Origin: Saprospiraceae bacterium
Lineage (GTDB): Bacteria; Bacteroidota; Bacteroidia; Chitinophagales; Saprospiraceae
DNA length: 64,000 bases
Direction: 5' to 3'
Assembly (NCBI GenBank): GCA_016715985.1
Contig: JADJXD010000001.1
Location: 744,001 to 808,000 of the forward strand
This document shows positions 34,032 through 43,000 of this stretch, piece by piece. The notes beneath the pieces are model-generated. The model had not been told where the DNA came from. It worked only from the letters and a program-made list of their open reading frames with translations, and ran no database searches. Numbering within the stretch: position 1 is the stretch's first letter; the number at the start of each line of letters is the position of its first letter. The translations under genes and the position numbers were made by a program.

Positions 34032-35657
34032 ATGAAATTACTTTCAAATAACGAAAACAGAAATCACAAAACTGAAATTTTAAATGCAATTGAACTTGCA
34101 GAAGAAATTACTATTTGCACTGCATTTCTTAAATTTTCGGGACTGAAAAGTTTGCTAGAATTAATAAATCAAAAAAAAACTAAGGTTACATTTTTTGTTG
34201 GAACAAATTTTTATCAGACAGAACCAAGTGCTTTAAAGCAACTTTTTAATGACGGTCATACAATTTATCTTAACAGAGAAAAATCACCAACATTTCACCC
34301 GAAAATATTCTTATTACGAACACAAAATGAAGTGAAAGTATTTATCGGTTCTGCTAATTTGACCAGCGGTGGTTTGGAAACAAATATTGAAATATCAATT
34401 GAATGCGATACAGCGACAGATTCACTACTTTATAATGACTTACTAGACCAACTAAATTATTTCAAAACCAAATCAAAAAAAATTGAAATACTTGAAACAA
34501 TTTTAGACTACGAAAAAAGATATAAAGTATATAAAGAAAAACATCAAATTGCTGATAAGGAATTTGAAAAAGAAGAAGAGAAAATTAATGAAGAAGAAAG
34601 ACTAAGAGAAGAAGAAAGATTAAGAAAAATTGAAGAAGAAAAAACAAGAAAAGATAATCCAAATTCCAACTCGACAAAAAATAGATTTGCAATTTCTGAC
34701 GATTATAAAAAAAGCTGGCCAATTTATTTTGAAGAATTTAAGCAATTCAAAATTGAAAATAACGGCAATACCATAATACCTAAATCTCACAAATTGTATA
34801 ATTGGTATAAAAGACAAAGAGAGTTTTATGGTCATAAAGATGAAAATGGTGTAAGGGCAATTTTACCCGAACATTTGGAATTATTGAATAAAGAAAATTT
34901 CTTTTGGGGAAACCCCAACGAAGTTATATGGATGCAAAAATGGGAAAACAAATTAGCAAGAGTTAATGCTTATTGTAAATCAATAAATCAAGACTATGCT
35001 TGGATAACAGTAGATAAAAATAACAAGCAAAACCCTTTAAATGATTTAGGACAATGGTGTTTGGAACAAAGGTTAAGATTGAGACAACTTGAAAACGAAG
35101 AAAACTATAAAACTAAACGAAGAAAAATTACTGACTATGAAATCAAAAGACTTAAAGAAGTTAAATTCTTAACCGAATCTGAAAATGAAGGTGGTGTGGT
35201 AAATCAAAACGGATTTATTCAACGCTTGATTGACTTGGAAGATTTAAAAAATAAATGTTTGAAAGCAGGAATAAGAAGATGGATTCCTTCTCAAACTGAC
35301 CCCAACCCCAAAATAGCAGAATTAGGCGGCTGGTTGGCTGACAATCTCACTTTTATTAGAAATCATAGAAAAAACGGAACACAAACTGAACTTGTAGAAT
35401 CTCGGTCAAAGGATTTAAATGACTTAGGAATTGACACAATAATTGGCAAAGAAAAAAACAACTTTGAGTTTGATGTTCTAGACTGGTTAGATATGAAAAA
35501 ACTTTATCCAATTGACAATCCAAAGGGCGAAGAAAGAAAGCCTTACGCCAAAATTCTTAATTGGGAATCAGGACAAAGGAATAAATATGAATCAGCACCA
35601 CCTTGGAAGAAGCAACGACTAGTTGAACTTAAAATTGTAAAACCAAAATCTAACTGA
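34032..35657 (+). CDS. PLD-like nuclease with helicase-associated repeats (cassette 5)
   Basis: 541 residues. The N-terminal domain (about 1-150) is of the phospholipase D/NgoFVII nuclease type: FHPKIFLL (HxK) followed about 15 residues later by FIGSANLTSGGLETNIE (GSxNxT). One HxK copy is visible, so an active site would need a dimer. A charged coiled coil follows (about 165-215, EEERLREEERLRKIEEEK). The C-terminal part has three or four repeats like the helicase-associated (HA) domain: W...F..FK...G....PKSHKLYNWYKRQRE, LGQWCLEQRLRLRQ, LGGWLADNLTFIR, and a last one near 515. HA domains are normally fused to DEAD/H helicases; here the helicase is absent. A DNA-binding nuclease with a defence role is plausible. 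Only gene of its cassette. Confidence 0.8.
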   Translation: MKLLSNNENRNHKTEILNAIELAEEITICTAFLKFSGLKSLLELINQKKTKVTFFVGTNFYQTEPSALKQLFNDGHTIYLNREKSPTFHPKIFLLRTQNEVKVFIGSANLTSGGLETNIEISIECDTATDSLLYNDLLDQLNYFKTKSKKIEILETILDYEKRYKVYKEKHQIADKEFEKEEEKINEEERLREEERLRKIEEEKTRKDNPNSNSTKNRFAISDDYKKSWPIYFEEFKQFKIENNGNTIIPKSHKLYNWYKRQREFYGHKDENGVRAILPEHLELLNKENFFWGNPNEVIWMQKWENKLARVNAYCKSINQDYAWITVDKNNKQNPLNDLGQWCLEQRLRLRQLENEENYKTKRRKITDYEIKRLKEVKFLTESENEGGVVNQNGFIQRLIDLEDLKNKCLKAGIRRWIPSQTDPNPKIAELGGWLADNLTFIRNHRKNGTQTELVESRSKDLNDLGIDTIIGKEKNNFEFDVLDWLDMKKLYPIDNPKGEERKPYAKILNWESGQRNKYESAPPWKKQRLVELKIVKPKSN

Positions 35658-35772
35658 CTTTTTTAAATATGACTACAAACTTTATACTTCAATCTATCAT
35701 AGACAGAGAAGCCCGAACCGCTAATCGAGTAGACGGCCCCACCAACCGAAGCTGATGGGGAGCGCCTCTCAC

Positions 35773-35805
35773 ACCACCGTACGTACGGGTCTCGTATACG
35801 GCGGT
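35773..35805 (-). ncRNA. group II intron domain V
   Basis: On the minus strand ACCGCCGTATAC, a short loop, and GTACGTACGGTGGT form the conserved catalytic hairpin, followed by GTGTGAGAGG and domain VI. The catalytic triad position reads CGC rather than AGC. The reverse-transcriptase frame overlaps this domain. Confidence 0.8.
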
Positions 35806-36050
35806 TCGCAAACTGATGGGTTCAGTTTAAAGTACATGTCCAAGAGAGATTGATATCCCCGTTTCTTAAGGCCTTGTAGAGTAATAGTTGTTATAAGAAT
35901 CGGACTTTGAGCTACAGCCCATCCACCTTTTCTGGTTCTACTCCATGCGTACGCATCACCTTGTTTTACACCTAATCGGATTAGGTTTTTCCTTTTCCGT
36001 TCGGGTTTCTTCCAGTCATGCCATATGCAGTAGCGTAAGCATTCGACAAA

Positions 36051-37552
36051 CTACGTTAACACTTCCAGTGATTTTTTGAATGCATCCGGTGCTAAGTATC
36101 CTATGTCTGATGTTTTTATGGAAGGTACTTTGGTGAGGTACCATACCATATAGTCATATGGGTTTACTCCCAGTGCTTTACATGTCCCAAAGATAGTGTA
36201 ATAATATCCTATATTGATGGCCGCATCATGATGTCCGGCAAAAAGATAGTTTTTGCGTCCTAATGCAAGGGGTCTAATTGCATTTTCTATGATATTATTA
36301 TCGATCTCTACATGTCCATGATCTGTATATTTGGTAAACTTATCCCACCTCTTTATAATATATCCTATGGCTGTCCCTATAGGCGATCTTGGGGTTACTA
36401 CAAGTGATTCTTTATCCAACCATTCCTTGAACTGAATCAGGATGGGTTTAGCTTTCTGACGTTCAACTTGCCGTTGGTTGTGGGTATAGTTGGCTTCTCT
36501 GCATTTACGTTCTATCTCATAGAGTTTCTGGATAAAGCTCAATGCATATTCACTTCGGAATTTATCATTGCCCAGAGCTTCATGAAACTTCCGGCGACCG
36601 TGGGCCCAGCAATGAAAATGATTTATCTGTCCATAGACTTTGTCTATGACATTGTACACTTCATACGCATCTGTTTGTAGGTCTCCTTTAAATGATTTAA
36701 AGGATTCTAGCGGCCCTTCTCTGCCTCGGCCATTTTGGTATTCAAAACACACATACTGCATTTGAACAGACGCCATGACCCACATATAGCCTTTATTGAT
36801 GCCTTGTTTATGTTTATTGTCCATTACTTTGATGGTGCTTTCATCCTGTTGAATGTAGGGTGTACTCAGTATTTTAGTTTTAATATATTCTGCCATAAGC
36901 TTCATATAGGGACTGAGCTGGTGAACCCATCCGTTCATTGTTGAAGGAGGGATAACGACTCCTTCACGTTTGTATATCTGCTGTTGTCGATACTCCGGCA
37001 GGTGGTCTACAAATTTTGACACTAATACATGTGCCAGTAGGCTTACATCTGCTTCACATCTGGCGATGGGTTCTTCTACAGGCGCAGCGGTGACGATGGT
37101 ATCTTGTCCTCCTTTTTTGTACTTGCGGCGTATATATCTGATGCGATAGAGGTATCCTGGCTTTTGGGCTAGCTTTTCAGATACTTCATCTCCTATGTGG
37201 ATATCTGACTCATCATGATCTACATCGATGATTATCTCTTCTACTGGTAGATGTTCACATCCGGCTAAAAGTTGCCGGCCTTTATGGTCACTCTTCTTTT
37301 TGATCGATCATAGGTGATGGTTTCCTTTTGCTCTTCGACCAGTACTTGCTGATCCACTTGATTTCCAAAGATATTCAATTGTGCAGCATCCACTTGGGGT
37401 ATGAAACGTTCGGATTTGCGGCCATAGAACAGTTTTTGCAGTTGTGCAATCTGATGGGCGAGTTCTTCAATCCTGGCTGTCTGTTGCCGGATTTCTGTAT
37501 CCTTTAGAGCTATTTCTGCATCTTTCTGTGCTATGACTACTTCGTAATTCAT
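36051..37552 (-). pseudogene. tnpC: IS66 transposase TnpC, one frameshift (copy 1)
   Basis: The N-terminal coiled coil and LQKLFYGRKSERF (zinc-finger-proximal region) end early; the transposase core with KFVDHLPEYRQQQIYKREGV, QQDESTIKV (Asp), FHCWAHGRRKFHEA, LDKESLVVTPRSPIGTAIGY and DNNIIENAIRPLALGRKNYL continues in the -1 frame. One more A in the run at 37297-37301 (T5 on this strand) would fuse both parts. The same lesion is in copy 2. The C-terminal core is otherwise intact here. Confidence 0.88.
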
Positions 37553-37593
37553 AGCATAAAAATACTATATTTATACGATTATAACACAATGTT

Positions 37594-37974
37594 TTACTCA
37601 CTTTTTTTAATAAATTTATCCTGTTTTTGCATCTCATATCGCGGTCGTTGGTGTAGTCCTATGAGTGATATTCCACTCAGCAACATGATCAGATGCTGGT
37701 AGTTGATCAGATGTGTTTTGCCTTCTATGATACCACTGAGTTGCTCGTAACAGCCTCCTTCCAATCGCTTGCAGTACAACACAAAGCCATCCCGATCCCA
37801 TGTCAGTAATTTGACAGTCCGGCGACTCCGGTTGAAAAATACATACACATCTCCATTCATCGGATCGGCTTCGAGTTCATTACGTACCAAACCGCTCAAT
37901 CCGTCATAGCCCTTGCGCATATCTACTGCACCTTTGTATAAATAATACCGCTGATGTGCTCCGAATCCTAACAT
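37594..37974 (-). CDS. tnpB: IS66 accessory protein TnpB (copy 1)
   Basis: 126 residues, IS66 Orf2 family: RYYLYKGAVDMRKGYDGLSG, DVYVFFNRSRRTVKLLTWDRDGF, YCKRLEGG. It overlaps tnpA by seven bases (ATGTTAG). The C-terminus here (MQKQDKFIKKSE) differs from copy 2 because of one A fewer near 37624-37628. Confidence 0.93.
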   Translation of the reverse strand: MLGFGAHQRYYLYKGAVDMRKGYDGLSGLVRNELEADPMNGDVYVFFNRSRRTVKLLTWDRDGFVLYCKRLEGGCYEQLSGIIEGKTHLINYQHLIMLLSGISLIGLHQRPRYEMQKQDKFIKKSE

Positions 37975-38273
37975 CCTGTCAAGGCTCTGACATCTTCAAT
38001 GCTCATAAACATATGTACATCAACTCTAACACCATTAGGGTAATGAATGCTCATGTGAGGGATAAATGCGGGAGTCACTTGAAGTGGTACAAATTTATTG
38101 TTCTGTTTTGTACCAGATGGAACAACTGACTTTTTGTGCCAGTTGTAAAAAGTGCTCTTGTCAAAAGGTTTTCCATCACAATATTTACTGATGCTCAGCC
38201 CGGATTGCTCCCATTCTGATACCCACTGACCAATTTGTTCTTTGTTGTATCGCATTGCTAAATTTTTTAGCAA
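37968..38273 (-). CDS. tnpA: IS66 accessory protein TnpA (copy 1)
   Basis: 101 residues. An N-terminal helix-turn-helix-like part (IGQWVSEWEQSGLSISKYC, STFYNWHKK) and a short C-terminal beta part (IHYPNGVRVDV). This is the IS66 Orf1 type needed for transposition with TnpB and TnpC. First of the three genes of the element. Confidence 0.9.
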   Translation of the reverse strand: MLKNLAMRYNKEQIGQWVSEWEQSGLSISKYCDGKPFDKSTFYNWHKKSVVPSGTKQNNKFVPLQVTPAFIPHMSIHYPNGVRVDVHMFMSIEDVRALTGC

Positions 38274-40267
38274 AGGTAATATAGCGGAGAGCTGATTTGC
38301 AATATGGAGTTAGTCGGATGCTTACGCAGTAGCGCAGTCTATTACGCAACCATCCGTCCATCGTTTTGAGCTTACTGTAAATACTTGCTCCACGAAAGTA
38401 ATTAAGCCAGCCTAATTGGATTTCATTAATTTTCGTAATCCGTTCTGCTAGGCTAATTGGAGATGTCTTCCTAGTGATCGATTTTAGACTTTGCTGCAAC
38501 CGTCACCAAGCTTTGTCGCCTACCGTCAATTGATATTTACCTTTGTCGCCTTTGACGTATGTTGATGCAAATCTAAAACCCAATATCTCAAAGTGTACAG
38601 GTCTCCTGATTCCGCTCTTTTCTCTGTTAATCGTTAGCTTCAGCTTATCTCGCAGGTACAAATATACTTTGTTTCCTGTCGTTTTAGCTTCAGCTTTTGA
38701 CTTCACATAGATACTAAAATCATCGGCATAGCGTACGAATTTCAATCCTTGTCGCTCCAATTCCTTGTCCAACTCGTGGAGAAGTATATTGGATAGCAAT
38801 GGACTAATAGGACTTCCTTGCGGTACTCCCTTCGTGCGTTTAGTGAGTTTGCCTTTTAGCATAATCGGTGCTCTTAACCATTTCCTGATTAGGCGCATCG
38901 TTATCGGACATTTCACTTTTCGGTAGATCAAGTTCAGTAGAAGACAGTGGTCTACTTCATCAAAGAACGTCTTTAGATCGATGTCAATGATGTAGTTGTA
39001 GCCCATTTCGATGTACTCCTTCGATTTCTGTACAGCTTGTCTTGCACTGCGGTTCGGTCTGAACCCATAGCTACTCTCGCTAAACTCTTTCTCAAATCGG
39101 TACATCACCACTTGTGACACAGCTTGTTGCATCAGTCGATCGATTACAGTCGGAACGCCCAGAAGTCGTGTTTTTCCTCCACCTTTCGGTATCTCAACTC
39201 CCAAGATAGGTTGTGGCAAATACACATTCCCTTTGATATCCATCAACAGCTTGGTTTTCTCTGTCTCAAGGTACTTGACCAATTGGTCTGTTCTCAATCC
39301 ATCGATACCTGCACTACCTTTATTGACCATTACTTGCCGCAATGCTCTTTCCAAATTTCTAGGGTGTAATACTTGTTCAATCATTTTGTTTGTTGTTTTG
39401 TACTTTAAAATAATCCTGCTCCGCTTAGTGGGGGCTATCTGCATCACTGCTGATTCCGTCCATAATTTGGAGCCAATTTGCGTTTAGTCCTTCCCCATTT
39501 GTGAGACCTATCGGGTATGGTTTTTAACATCCCAAACTCGTTACTATGGGTACTATGACCTCTGCTGACTTCTCTGTTACATCAATTAATGATCTCAGAG
39601 ATCTCCCTCGGTAAGACAAATATCTTTCAGTCAATCGCTGCCGGATCTACTCATCAGGTATCAAAACTTCGGGCGTTAGTATGATGTGCTACCTTACCCA
39701 ACCTGACCAGCCTCCTATCCGGTTCCTATACGTCAGTACCGACCTTTGCAGTCCTGTTTACTTCAGTGCATAGATCGCTCTAAACCACCTTACAGCTTGC
39801 TAATACTTCGGGACGTTACGCCCGCGTATGAGAGACTTTCACTCCCCAGATAACTTGTTTTACAACAAGTTGTACGATTAACGTTTTAGTCGTACATTTG
39901 CCATTCAAGGCACACACACGGGTTTGGCAAAAGTGGCGGTTCAGTGCTCCGCAGACACATTTGTGGTTAATCAAAATTTGGTTCTCCGCATCAACATTTG
40001 TGGTGAAAATCGCCACCTTCGCCAAGCCTGAAACCGTTATGAGAATAATACCATTGTTTCAAAAAAATTAATGATCCAACATGAATAAGTTAATCCAATT
40101 AATATTAATTTCGATTATTCTGGCAGGTTGCCAAAAAGACGAAGCCATTTCGTCATTTGAGTGGCCGTATTGGGGTGAAGCATCGTCTTTAAAAAATGGA
40201 ATTGATTGGAAACCTGTAAGCATCCGACTAACTCCATATTGCAAATCAGCTCTCCGCTATATTACCT

Positions 40268-40573
40268 TTGCTAAAAAATTTAGCAATGCGATACAACAAA
40301 GAACAAATTGGTCAGTGGGTATCAGAATGGGAGCAATCCGGGCTGAGCATCAGTAAATATTGTGATGGAAAACCTTTTGACAAGAGCACTTTTTACAACT
40401 GGCACAAAAAGTCAGTTGTTCCATCTGGTACAAAACAGAACAATAAATTTGTACCACTTCAAGTGACTCCCGCATTTATCCCTCACATGAGCATTCATTA
40501 CCCTAATGGTGTTAGAGTTGATGTACATATGTTTATGAGCATTGAAGATGTCAGAGCCTTGACAGGATGTTAG
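40268..40573 (+). CDS. tnpA: IS66 accessory protein TnpA (copy 2)
   Basis: 101 residues, same translation as copy 1 at 37968-38273. Helix-turn-helix-like N-terminus. Overlaps tnpB by seven bases. Confidence 0.9.
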   Translation: MLKNLAMRYNKEQIGQWVSEWEQSGLSISKYCDGKPFDKSTFYNWHKKSVVPSGTKQNNKFVPLQVTPAFIPHMSIHYPNGVRVDVHMFMSIEDVRALTGC

Positions 40574-40926
40574 GATTCGGAGCACATCAGCGGTATTATT
40601 TATACAAAGGTGCAGTAGATATGCGCAAGGGCTATGACGGATTGAGCGGTTTGGTACGTAATGAACTCGAAGCCGATCCGATGAATGGAGATGTGTATGT
40701 ATTTTTCAACCGGAGTCGCCGGACTGTCAAATTACTGACATGGGATCGGGATGGCTTTGTGTTGTACTGCAAGCGATTGGAAGGAGGCTGTTACGAGCAA
40801 CTCAGTGGTATCATAGAAGGCAAAACACATCTGATCAACTACCAGCATCTGATCATGTTGCTGAGTGGAATATCACTCATAGGACTACACCAACGACCGC
40901 GATATGAGATGCAAAAAACAGGATAA
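40567..40926 (+). CDS. tnpB: IS66 accessory protein TnpB (copy 2)
   Basis: 119 residues; same as copy 1 up to MQK, then TG and stop because six A instead of five occur at 40913-40918. Either ending may be genuine, as the variable tail lies outside the conserved Orf2 domain. Confidence 0.9.
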   Translation: MLGFGAHQRYYLYKGAVDMRKGYDGLSGLVRNELEADPMNGDVYVFFNRSRRTVKLLTWDRDGFVLYCKRLEGGCYEQLSGIIEGKTHLINYQHLIMLLSGISLIGLHQRPRYEMQKTG

Positions 40927-40989
40927 ATTTATTAAAAAAAGTGAGTAAAACATTGTGTTATAATCGTATAAATATAGTATTTTTATGCT

Positions 40990-42492
40990 ATGAATTACGA
41001 AGTAGTCATAGCACAGAAAGATGCAGAAATAGCTCTAAAGGATACAGAAATCCGGCAACAGACAGCCAGGATTGAAGAACTCGCCCATCAGATTGCACAA
41101 CTGCAAAAACTGTTCTATGGCCGCAAATCCGAACGTTTCATACCCCAAGTGGATGCTGCACAATTGAATATCTTTGGAAATCAAGTGGATCAGCAAGTAC
41201 TGGTCGAAGAGCAAAAGGAAACCATCACCTATGATCGATCAAAAAGAAGAGTGACCATAAAGGCCGGCAACTTTTAGCCGGATGTGAACATCTACCAGTA
41301 GAAGAGATAATCATCGATGTAGATCATGATGAGTCAGATATCCACATAGGAGATGAAGTATCTGAAAAGCTAGCCCAAAAGCCAGGATACCTCTATCGCA
41401 TCAGATATATACGCCGCAAGTACAAAAAAGGAGGACAAGATACCATCGTCACCGCTGCGCCTGTAGAAGAACCCATCGCCAGATGTGAAGCAGATGTAAG
41501 CCTACTGGCACATGTATTAGTGTCAAAATTTGTAGACCACCTGCCGGAGTATCGACAACAGCAGATATACAAACGTGAAGGAGTCGTTATCCCTCCTTCA
41601 ACAATGAACGGATGGGTTCACCAGCTCAGTCCCTATATGAAGCTTATGGCAGAATATATTAAAACTAAAATACTGAGTACACCCTACATTCAACAGGATG
41701 AAAGCACCATCAAAGTAATGGACAATAAACATAAACAAGGCATCAATAAAGGCTATATGTGGGTCATGGCGTCTGTTCAAATGCAGTATGTGTGTTTTGA
41801 ATACCAAAATGGCCGAGGCAGAGAAGGGCCGCTAGAATCCTTTAAATCATTTAAAGGAGACCTACAAACAGATGCGTATGAAGTGTACAATGTCATAGAC
41901 AAAGTCTATGGACAGATAAATCATTTTCATTGCTGGGCCCACGGTCGCCGGAAGTTTCATGAAGCTCCTGGGCAATGATAAATTCCGAAGTGAATATGCA
42001 TTGAGCTTTATCCAGAAACTCTATGAGATAGAACGTAAATGCAGAGAAGCCAACTATACCCACAACCAACGGCAAGTTGAACGTCAGAAAGCTAAACCCA
42101 TCCTGATTCAGTTCAAGGAATGGTTGGATAAAGAATCACTTGTAGTAACCCCAAGATCGCCTATAGGGACAGCCATAGGATATATTATAAAGAGGTGGGA
42201 TAAGTTTACCAAATATACAGATCATGGACATGTAGAGATCGATAATAATATCATAGAAAATGCAATTAGACCCCTTGCATTAGGACGCAAAAACTATCTT
42301 TTTGCCGGACATCATGATGCGGCCATCAATATAGGATATTATTACACTATCTTTGGGACATGTAAAGCACTGGGAGTAAACCCATATGACTATATGGTAT
42401 GGTACCTCACCAAAGTACCTTCCATAAAAACATCAGACATAGGATACTTAGCACCGGATGCATTCAAAAAATCACTGGAAGTGTTAACGTAG
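40990..42492 (+). pseudogene. tnpC: IS66 transposase TnpC, two frameshifts (copy 2)
   Basis: It shares the early frameshift with copy 1 (A5 run at 41241-41245). A second one is private: an extra C at 41967-41968 changes KFHEALGNDKF to KFHEAPGQ and stop; the correct frame goes on to 42492. This copy would give no full TnpC even if the first lesion were a sequencing artefact. Confidence 0.88.
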
Positions 42493-42920
42493 TTTGTCGA
42501 ATGCTTACGGAAACCTAAAGTAATTGCAATACAAGATGAGCAATATCCACAATTCTTTGCAATTAACTTTAATTTATATAACAATGAAGATATTTGGAGA
42601 AATGCCTTGACTATTTGGGGTATTAAAAAAGGTGAGATTGGAGTATTTAAAATTTCAAGTGATTCTATTCCAGAACATATTTCATGTTTTTACACAACAA
42701 TTCTTGAAGATGGTGATGTATTAGGAGATGTATTCAAATTAGATAAAACCAAAGATAATACTATAGAAATAACCGAAATAAGTGGCAATGAAATCAAAGG
42801 TAAATTTAATGCCACTTTGATTCGTGATACTTTAAGACCTAAGTATTTGGAATCATCTGACACGTTAAGATTTACAGATGGCATATTTCATACAAGAATT
42901 ATCAAACCAAGATAAACCAG

Positions 42921-42987
42921 ATGCTAACAATGCATTGAACGAAAGGCAGCATCGGGACTGCCCTTCGTCAATGCTAGCCGTTAACAC
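42921..42987 (+). other. attC site 6, short form
   Basis: R-double-prime ATGCTAAC (42921-42928), R-prime GTTAACAC (42980-42987). Arms GCATTGAACGAAAGGCAG and CTGCCCTTCGTCAATGC pair along their whole length with one extrahelical A and one mismatch, and an 8-nt loop. This is the compact classical attC form, unlike the long sites 1-5. Its R-double-prime does not match the front of cassette 6 (GTTATGAG). Confidence 0.75.
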
Positions 42988-43000
42988 AAAGAAATTGACT

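Larger units (their letters stand above)
36035..38325 (-). mobile_element. IS66-family element, copy 1 (inside the intron)
   Basis: 2291 bp. Ends GTAAGCATTCGACAAACT and GTAAGCATCCGACTAACT are imperfect inverted repeats. The 8-bp target duplication GCAGTAGC is at 36027-36034 and 38326-38333; eight bases is the IS66 hallmark. Intact duplications show a simple, later insertion into the reverse-transcriptase gene. Confidence 0.95.
35769..39447 (-). pseudogene. ltrA: group II intron reverse transcriptase/maturase, disrupted
   Basis: About 455 codons in three pieces in one frame. The 5-prime part (39447-38506) has NKGSAGIDGLRTDQ, RLLGVPTVIDRLMQQAV, YGFRPNRSARQAV, VPQGSPISPLLSN and the catalytic VRYADDFSIYV. 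An in-frame TGA (38503-38505) then interrupts the maturase (GDKAW*RLQQSLKS). IS66 splits the gene after RNRLRYC, and the end continues at 36034 (GVKQGDAYAWSRTRKGGWAV, SPILITTITLQGLKKRGY) and runs into domain V. The start may be ATG at 39447 or, better by homology, 39384. Two independent lesions mean no functional protein. Confidence 0.88.
35724..39915 (-). mobile_element. group II intron inserted in attC 5 (interrupted by IS66)
   Basis: On the minus strand the element starts GTGTGCC at 39915 (GUGYG-type 5-prime end) and ends CTACTCGAT at 35724. Domain V (35773-35805) and a domain VI hairpin (35737-35760) precede the 3-prime end. Without IS66 and its target duplication it is 1893 bp, normal for a compact intron with a reverse transcriptase. 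It sits on the bottom strand of the cassette array, within the R-box, like class C attC-invading introns. Ends were fixed by the fact that their removal restores the attC site. Confidence 0.85.
35717..40043 (+). other. attC site 5, split by a group II intron
   Basis: The left seven bases ACCGCTA (35717-35723) and the right part from 39916 (ACACGGGTTTGGC...) join to give ACCGCTAACACGGGTTTGGC. The distance from AAC to the stem is then identical to sites 1, 3 and 4. Right arm CGCCAC-cttc-GCCAAgCC and R-prime GTTATGAG (40036-40043). The joined R-double-prime matches the front of cassette 5 (GTTAGCGGT). Confidence 0.8.
40216..42508 (+). mobile_element. IS66-family element, copy 2 (inside the lipoprotein gene)
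   Basis: 2293 bp, nearly identical to copy 1. Target duplication GGAAACCT at 40208-40215 and 42509-42516. Inverted ends as in copy 1. It is two bases longer than copy 1: an extra A in tnpB and an extra C in tnpC. Confidence 0.95.
40081..42915 (+). pseudogene. small lipoprotein interrupted by IS66 (cassette 6)
   Basis: The 5-prime part (40081-40215) encodes a lipoprotein signal, LIQLILISIILAGCQ. Removing IS66 and one target copy joins DWKP to KVIAIQDEQYPQFFAINFNL in frame, giving about 178 residues ending RFTDGIFHTRIIKPR. The mature part is beta-rich with segments NNEDIWRNALTIWGIKKGEIGV and ITEISGNEIKGKFNATLIRD, like the small secreted proteins of Bacteroidota that regulate nothing known. Family not recognised. 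The TAA lies 6 bp before attC 6. Confidence 0.8.
19909..42987 (+). other. integron-type gene-cassette array without an integrase (CALIN)
   Basis: Six attC-like sites (ends at 20661, 21527, 22672, 34003, 40043, 42987) punctuate a run of plus-strand genes. For cassettes 1-5 the front R-prime box is the reverse complement of the R-double-prime box at the unit's own end: GTTATGCGG/CCGCATAAC, GTTAGGCA/TGCCTAAC, GTTAGCGGTA/TACCGCTAAC, GTTAGCACT/AGTGCTAAC, GTTAGCGGT/ACCGCTAAC. That is the signature of circular cassettes inserted by IntI. Cassette 6 does not match. Sizes without later insertions are about 0.75, 0.87, 1.1, 7.9, 1.85 and 0.64 kb. No tyrosine recombinase is encoded in the window. Cassettes 1, 4 and 5 also share TAAAAGAC 14 bases behind the crossover. 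Confidence 0.85.

Noticed and set aside
38503..38505. TGA as recoded codon in the maturase
   Set aside because: No selenocysteine-type element and other genes use TGA as stop (for example 16614-16616); a nonsense mutation is simpler.
39816..40025. 69-codon minus-strand frame at the intron start and attC 5
   Set aside because: It crosses the predicted intron boundary and the attC arm; an artefact of repeat sequence.
19909..42987. Toxin-antitoxin genes, common in sedentary arrays
   Set aside because: I checked each small frame in the cassettes and found no RelE, HigB, Doc or antitoxin-like sequence.
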